Shown one piece after another: positions 29,759 to 33,857 of a DNA stretch of 33,857 bases. Source of the DNA: Occallatibacter sp. (GTDB lineage Bacteria; Acidobacteriota; Terriglobia; Terriglobales; Acidobacteriaceae); assembly GCA_031296305.1 (NCBI GenBank), contig JARLFZ010000039.1:1-33857 (forward strand), given 5' to 3'. How positions within the stretch are numbered: the first letter of the stretch is position 1; each line of letters starts with the position of its first letter. Position numbers and translations under genes: made by a program. The notes under the pieces are model-generated. The model was not told where the DNA came from. It made no database searches and saw only the letters and a program-made list of their open reading frames with translations.

Positions 29759-31561
29759 CTAATGGCTGTCTTCCAGCAGCTTTTCTTCGTCTACGCGCCT
29801 CTTCACCAGCGCCACCACTTCGTTCAAGCCTACATCCACGCTGGTACTGGTGGAGCGCGCCACCAGTTCCACCTGGCCCGCGGCGGCCTTCTTGCCCACG
29901 TTGATGCGGTAGGGAATACCTACCAGGTCCGCATCCTTGAATTTGACGCCGGCACGTTCGTCTCTGTCATCCAGCAGCACGTCGAGCCCCGCCGCTTCAA
30001 GTTCGGCAGCGAGTTTTTCGCCGGTCTCGCGCAGCGCCGCGTCGCCCACGTTCGTCACCGTGATCACCACGGTGAAGGGCGCAATCGAGGCCGCAAGGCA
30101 AAAGCCGTTGGCGTCGTTTTCCTGCTCGATGGCCGCCGTCAAAATGCGCTCGATGCCGATGCCGTAGCTGCCCATGATCGGCGTCACTTCTTTTCCGTTG
30201 GGGTCGAGGACGCGCAGGCCCATCGACTCGGAATACTTGTAGCCGAGCTTGAAGATGTGGCCGATCTCAACGGCCTTGCCGACCACGAGTTTGCCCGCGC
30301 AACCATCTTTCGGGCAGCCTTCGCCCTCGTTCACGCTGCGGATATCGGCGGCGAGCGTCCAGGTAAAGTCGCGGCCCGGCGTCACGTTGCGATAGTGGTA
30401 GTCGAGCTGGTTGGCGCCGCAGACCATGTTTATACGGCCATCGAGCGCGCGGTCGACAATTACTGTCAGGCCCTCGCCGAGCGGTTCAGCATCGTGCTTG
30501 AGCCCCACCGGCCCGAGATAACCCGCAGGACCGTTGAAGCATTGCTGCAACTCTTCAGCCTGCATGGTGCGCAGTTCCGCAGCGCCGAGGGCGCCGAGAA
30601 GCTTGGTCTCGTTCACCTGGTGATCGCCGCGCAAAAATGCGGCCACTCCGTGCCAGGTATCTTTCCGGCTGCCGTCTTTTGCCGCCGGCCCACGCTTGAG
30701 CGCCATGTAAGCCACGCACTTGATGTCGTTCGCCGGAGACATCTTGAGAAATGCGGCGATATCGGCGATTGCGCCCATCCCGGGCGTATGAATCTCTTCC
30801 GGCTTGCCGTCTCCCGTGGCGACCAACTCCTCCACAGGTCCGAGCAAAGAAGTTGCTTTCTCCAGATTTGCCGCGTATCCGCACAACGGGCAGCTTGCGA
30901 TGAAGTCCTCGCCCGCATCGGTGTAGACCATGAACTCCTGCGATTGCGAGCCGCCCATGGCGCCCGAGTCAGCTTCGACGGCAACAAACTTGAGTCCGCA
31001 GCGCGTGAAGATGGCGCGATAGACCGCGTCATGCAGATCGAAGCTCTTGTCGAGACCCGCGCTGTCGATGTCGAACGAATACGCGTCCTTCATAATGAAC
31101 TGGCGCACGCGCAGCAGGCCCGACTTGGGCCGCGGCTCGTCGCGAAACTTGGTCTGAATCTGGTACCAGATCTGCGGCAACTGCTTGTAGCTCCGCAATT
31201 CGCCGCGCGCAATTGTGGTCATGATCTCTTCGTGCGTCATGCCCAGGCACAGATCCGCGCCCTTGCGGTCCTTGAGGCGGAACATGTTGTCGCCCATGCC
31301 AGTCCAGCGGCCGCTCTCTTCCCACGGTTCTTTAGGCAAGAGAGCCGGCAGATAAAACTCCTGGCCGATCTTGTCCATCTCTTCGCGCACGATGCCGATG
31401 ATCTTGTTCAGCGCGCGCTGCCCGAGAGGGAGGTAGTTGTAGATGCCCGCGCCGAGCTGGCGAATGTAGCCCGCGCGCAGCAGAAACTTGTGGCTGGCCA
31501 CTTCGGCGTCTGCCGGGGCCTCGCGGAGAGTAGGAATGAAGAGTTTCGACCAACGATGCAT
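29759..31561 (-). CDS. proS: Prolyl-tRNA synthetase (bacterial type)
   Basis: 600 residues. The N-terminus [47 protein letters not shown] is the canonical start of bacterial ProRS and fixes the ATG at 31561, although no Shine-Dalgarno is visible (a pyrimidine tract precedes it). The class II motifs include [42 protein letters not shown] and [17 protein letters not shown]. The editing insertion domain lies between, with [13 protein letters not shown] at its front and [19 protein letters not shown] behind. The anticodon-binding domain closes the protein, with [28 protein letters not shown]. It charges tRNA-Pro in the cytoplasm. It lies 117 bp downstream of kdsD on the same strand. Confidence 0.98.
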   Translation of the reverse strand: MHRWSKLFIPTLREAPADAEVASHKFLLRAGYIRQLGAGIYNYLPLGQRALNKIIGIVREEMDKIGQEFYLPALLPKEPWEESGRWTGMGDNMFRLKDRKGADLCLGMTHEEIMTTIARGELRSYKQLPQIWYQIQTKFRDEPRPKSGLLRVRQFIMKDAYSFDIDSAGLDKSFDLHDAVYRAIFTRCGLKFVAVEADSGAMGGSQSQEFMVYTDAGEDFIASCPLCGYAANLEKATSLLGPVEELVATGDGKPEEIHTPGMGAIADIAAFLKMSPANDIKCVAYMALKRGPAAKDGSRKDTWHGVAAFLRGDHQVNETKLLGALGAAELRTMQAEELQQCFNGPAGYLGPVGLKHDAEPLGEGLTVIVDRALDGRINMVCGANQLDYHYRNVTPGRDFTWTLAADIRSVNEGEGCPKDGCAGKLVVGKAVEIGHIFKLGYKYSESMGLRVLDPNGKEVTPIMGSYGIGIERILTAAIEQENDANGFCLAASIAPFTVVITVTNVGDAALRETGEKLAAELEAAGLDVLLDDRDERAGVKFKDADLVGIPYRINVGKKAAAGQVELVARSTSTSVDVGLNEVVALVKRRVDEEKLLEDSH

Positions 31562-31678
31562 AGAAAGAAAGGCGAACTTTCCCGCCCGCCAAGCGCGGAC
31601 GAAGTGCGAATGACAGCAGCATTCATTCTAAATGTTCGATGAGTGATGTGCGGGTGGCGCGGCCCCGGTGCCTGCCCT

Positions 31679-32674
31679 TCAGATCAATTCCACGCCCCAC
31701 AGATCGTGCAGGTGCACGATGCCTTCGACTTTTCCGTCCGCATCGACGACGACCAGCGAGGTGATTTTGCGCTCTTCCAAAATCGCCAACGCTCTTGCGG
31801 CCAGTTCGCTCGATGCAATGGTGCGTGGATGCGGGTTCATGGCCTCGCCCGCGGTCTTGCTCAACGCCGCTCCACCCTCGCGCTCGAGCAGGCGCCGCAA
31901 ATCGCCGTCGCTGATCACGCCGCAGAGGCGGCCGTCCTCCTGCACCGTCGTGATGCCCAGCTTCTTCGACGACATTTCGAAGATCACATCGGCCATGGGC
32001 GTGAACGGCGTGACGGCGGGGATGTCCTCACCGGAGTGCATCAGCTCGCGCACTTTGGCCAGTTGCTTGCCCAGCTTGCCGCCGGGGTGCAACTCGGCAA
32101 AATCTTCGGCGCGGAAGCCCTTGCGCAGGCTCACGGCAACGGCCAGCGCATCGCCGAGCGCGAGCATCGCCGTAGTAGAGGCGGTGGGCGCAAGATTCAA
32201 CCCGCAGGCCTCGCGCTCGACCGAGCAATCGAGCGCCACGTCGCTTGATTGCGCCAAGGTCGACAGCAGATTGCACGAGAAACTAACCAGCGCGTCGCCT
32301 TTTCGCTTGACGGTGGCGAGCAGCCGCAGAATTTCCTCCGTTTCTCCCGATGCCGAGAGGGCGATGACCACGTCGCCGGGCATGAGCACGCCCAGGTCGC
32401 CGTGCACGGCCTCAGCGGGATGCAGAAACAGCGCGGGAGAGCCGGTGGAGCTGAGCGTGGCGGCAATCTTCTGCGCGATGATGCCGCTTTTGCCCATGCC
32501 GGTGACCACGACGCGGCCGTTCAACTCGCCGCAGCGGAGAATCATTTCGACGGCGCGCGCGAACGGCGCCGCCATGCTCCCCTCGAGGCGCGCGGCGAGA
32601 ACCTCAAGCGCGGCAGCCTCAGTGCGCACCAGCGCCGCCGGCTGGAACGCATCCTTTTGCTTGTGAGAACTCAT
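31679..32674 (-). CDS. kdsD: D-arabinose 5-phosphate isomerase (KpsF/GutQ family)
   Basis: 331 residues, ATG at 32674 with AAAGG shortly upstream. A SIS domain (about 40-175) carries GMGKSG (59-64), H91 in AVHGDLG and SASGET (107-112). Two CBS domains cover about 205-331, with PMADVIFEMSSKKLGITTVQEDGRLCGVISDGDLRR and ILEERKITSLVVVDADGKVEGIVHLHDLWG. This is the full KdsD/KpsF layout. The enzyme turns ribulose-5-phosphate into arabinose-5-phosphate for Kdo, an LPS core sugar, in the cytoplasm. In the usual SIS active-site neighbourhood the sequence SCNLLSTLA replaces the more common N-P-N-S-T-L-A form. Other Kdo genes are not in the window. Confidence 0.92.
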   Translation of the reverse strand: MSSHKQKDAFQPAALVRTEAAALEVLAARLEGSMAAPFARAVEMILRCGELNGRVVVTGMGKSGIIAQKIAATLSSTGSPALFLHPAEAVHGDLGVLMPGDVVIALSASGETEEILRLLATVKRKGDALVSFSCNLLSTLAQSSDVALDCSVEREACGLNLAPTASTTAMLALGDALAVAVSLRKGFRAEDFAELHPGGKLGKQLAKVRELMHSGEDIPAVTPFTPMADVIFEMSSKKLGITTVQEDGRLCGVISDGDLRRLLEREGGAALSKTAGEAMNPHPRTIASSELAARALAILEERKITSLVVVDADGKVEGIVHLHDLWGVELI

Positions 32675-32702
32675 CGGCCTTTGATGGTAACAAATGACAG
32701 GT

Positions 32703-32734
32703 ACTAAGGGGCTGAGGGACTAAGGGACGTAGAG
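32703..32734 (+). repeat. Octamer tandem array between kdsD and the tlpA-like gene
   Basis: ACTAAGGG, GCTGAGGG, ACTAAGGG and ACGTAGAG are four 8-bp units in the 87-bp divergent gap. The same unit in reverse orientation lies inside lhr at 21647-21670. Confidence 0.75.
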
Positions 32735-32761
32735 GTTGGGAGCGGCTCGTAGAATGGATTT

Positions 32762-33412
32762 ATGAAGGCATTCCCCATGCGGCGAAACACTTTGGTTCTG
32801 GGCGCGACGCTCTTGATTCTGGCCATCTTTGCCTGGGCGGGGTGGGCCAACTGGGAGTATCGCCGGCAGGAGGCTGAGCGGATACTCGCCGGCGCCGGCC
32901 ATGGCGAACTGGTGCCCGCGCCCGGAGGCGGCACGCCGCAATACGTTTCTCCGCTGATCGACAAGCCCGCACCGGACTTTGAGCTCAAGGATTTGCACGG
33001 CAACAAAGTCTCGCTCGCAAGCTACCGCGGCAAGGCGGTGCTCATCAACTTCTGGGCCACGTGGTGCGGGCCTTGTAGGGTCGAGACGCCATGGATCATC
33101 GAGCTGCGCAACAAGTACGCGGCGCAAGGATTCGAGGTGCTGGGCGTCGACACAGAAGGCGACGATCTTAAGCCCGGCGACAAGGCCGGATGGGCGAAGG
33201 CCACCGCCGCTGCGAGCAAGTTTGTTGCGCAGGAGAAGGTGCCGTATCCGGTGCTGCTGGACGGCGACTCCATCAGCCGCGCATACGGCGGCCTCGACGA
33301 CCTGCCCACTTCGTTCTTTGTGGACCGCAAGGGCATCGTGGTTACGGCGCAAGTGGCCCTGACTTCAGAGAGCGACATCGAAAGCAAGATTCAGAAGGCG
33401 CTGAATCAGTGA
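32762..33412 (+). CDS. TlpA/ResA-like membrane-anchored thioredoxin
   Basis: 216 residues from the ATG at 32762; the ATG at 32777, with GAAGG nine bases upstream, is an equally good start. Residues 9-29 form an N-terminal membrane anchor or uncleaved signal. The thioredoxin domain starts near residue 66 with DKPAPDFELKDLHG. It contains the active-site WCGPC at 101-105 and a cis-Pro at about 182 in DLPTSFFVD. Such proteins reduce disulfides in the periplasm, for example in cytochrome c maturation. A DsbD-N-domain-like gene begins 38 bp downstream on the same strand, which could belong to its electron supply. Confidence 0.92.
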   Translation: MKAFPMRRNTLVLGATLLILAIFAWAGWANWEYRRQEAERILAGAGHGELVPAPGGGTPQYVSPLIDKPAPDFELKDLHGNKVSLASYRGKAVLINFWATWCGPCRVETPWIIELRNKYAAQGFEVLGVDTEGDDLKPGDKAGWAKATAAASKFVAQEKVPYPVLLDGDSISRAYGGLDDLPTSFFVDRKGIVVTAQVALTSESDIESKIQKALNQ

Positions 33413-33426
33413 TTAGTGGTTAGTGG
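33413..33426 (+). repeat. Heptamer pair (TTAGTGG)
   Basis: Two exact TTAGTGG units lie directly after the TlpA-like stop codon (33410-33412). This is one more member of the short-period tandem class seen through the window. Confidence 0.6.
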
Positions 33427-33450
33427 TCGGACGCTTGAGGATTAGGATCG

Positions 33451-33857
33451 ATGAGGTTCTGGAGAGTCGTTTTTGTCTCGGTGATTGCTGCGCTCGCCGT
33501 TGCTGCGCCGGCTGCGTACGGCCAGAGCTTGAGCTCGCACGCGCAAAGCCGGCCGCTCGTGAAGTCCGAAGCGGTAACGTATCTATTTCCCGAGCAGGTG
33601 AGCGTGCCGGCGGGGAAGCCCGCGCAGGTGGCGCTGCACTTCCGCGTCGCTCAGGGGCTGCACATCAACTCGCACACTCCCAGCGACGATTTCCTGATCC
33701 CGACTACATTCTCGATTCCCGACGACTCGGGCGTGCGGCTCGATGCCGCGACCTATCCGGCAGGCTCCTTAATGACATTGACCTACGACCCCACAACCAA
33801 GCTGAGCGTGTACACCGGCGAGTTCATCATCCAGGCGCGCATTGTTGCCACCGCGGG
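33451..33857 (+). CDS. Secreted protein with DsbD N-terminal-like domain (3' end outside window)
   Basis: The ATG at 33451, with AGGAT just upstream, opens a frame that runs to the window edge (135 codons visible). Residues 1-25 are a signal peptide: MRFWRVVFVSVIAALAVAAP, with likely cleavage after AAYG or AYGQ. After it, VTYLFPEQVSVPAGKPAQVALHF, VAQGLHINSHTP and FLIPTTFSIP fit the immunoglobulin-like N-terminal domain of DsbD/ScsB thiol:disulfide reductases, also found in stand-alone Acidobacteriota proteins. Whether membrane and thioredoxin domains follow cannot be seen. Position behind the TlpA-like gene supports a role in periplasmic reducing power. Confidence 0.75.
   Translation, partial: MRFWRVVFVSVIAALAVAAPAAYGQSLSSHAQSRPLVKSEAVTYLFPEQVSVPAGKPAQVALHFRVAQGLHINSHTPSDDFLIPTTFSIPDDSGVRLDAATYPAGSLMTLTYDPTTKLSVYTGEFIIQARIVATA

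Noticed and set aside
29762..31642. Long open frame on the + strand opposite proS
   Set aside because: It mirrors proS almost exactly, has no family motifs or ribosome-binding site, and results from GC-rich third codon positions. proS itself is certain.

Overview
The window is a GC-rich bacterial chromosome segment with short intergenic gaps. It most resembles a soil Acidobacteriota (Terriglobia-like) genome. That placement is an inference from the mix of sugar-porter transporters and carbohydrate enzymes, a Cys/His N-terminal acidic small protein, and abundant short interspersed palindromic and tandem repeats. I see no rRNA, tRNA, CRISPR array, transposase or phage gene. The segment looks like host chromosome colonised by small non-coding repeats.

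Layout. 1-1059: 3' part of a heparinase II/III-like polysaccharide lyase (+). 1147-2660: two response regulators (-), a receiver-HPt protein followed by a NarL/LuxR-type regulator. 2797-8026: a probable amino-sugar block, with a secreted GH20 hexosaminidase (-) divergent from a sugar-porter MFS protein (+) that has a large periplasmic insertion, and then a SIS protein (-) equal to the isomerase half of GlmS. 8102-10686: an acidic putative zinc-ligand protein, a TonB-like protein and a GIY-YIG nuclease, all (-), separated by copies of one interspersed repeat. 10859-15688 and on to 17172: pyruvate phosphate dikinase, a STAS protein, a UROD/methyltransferase-like protein and a second sugar porter, all (-). 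17393-27089: QueG, a YihY/BrkB membrane protein, a giant Lhr helicase, a Nei-type DNA glycosylase, a DUF1801-like protein and an OsmC-like protein, all (+). 27119-32674: class A penicillin-binding protein, prolyl-tRNA synthetase and arabinose-5-phosphate isomerase (-). 32762-end: a TlpA-like thioredoxin and the start of a DsbD-N-domain-like secreted protein (+).

How the genes may work together. GH20, the MFS transporter and the GlmS-like SIS protein form a plausible route for release, uptake and deamination of N-acetylglucosamine-type sugars. Lhr and Nei sit 3 bp apart, a pairing also known in mycobacteria, which points to DNA repair. KdsD (LPS Kdo precursor) and the PBP serve the envelope, and TlpA plus the DsbD-like protein suggest periplasmic thiol chemistry.

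The most unusual signal is the repeat load. The lhr reading frame has absorbed four separate repeat-derived stretches (about 270 codons) in loops between conserved helicase blocks and stays open. One stretch is a 164-bp MITE-like element with 28-bp terminal inverted repeats. queG carries a similar smaller insertion. The same repeat families recur between genes: a double-hairpin element, a repeat with a GATCCCTCGCT core, and 7- or 8-bp tandem arrays. One repeat pair brackets the GIY-YIG nuclease gene, and a perfect 57-bp direct repeat brackets tonB.
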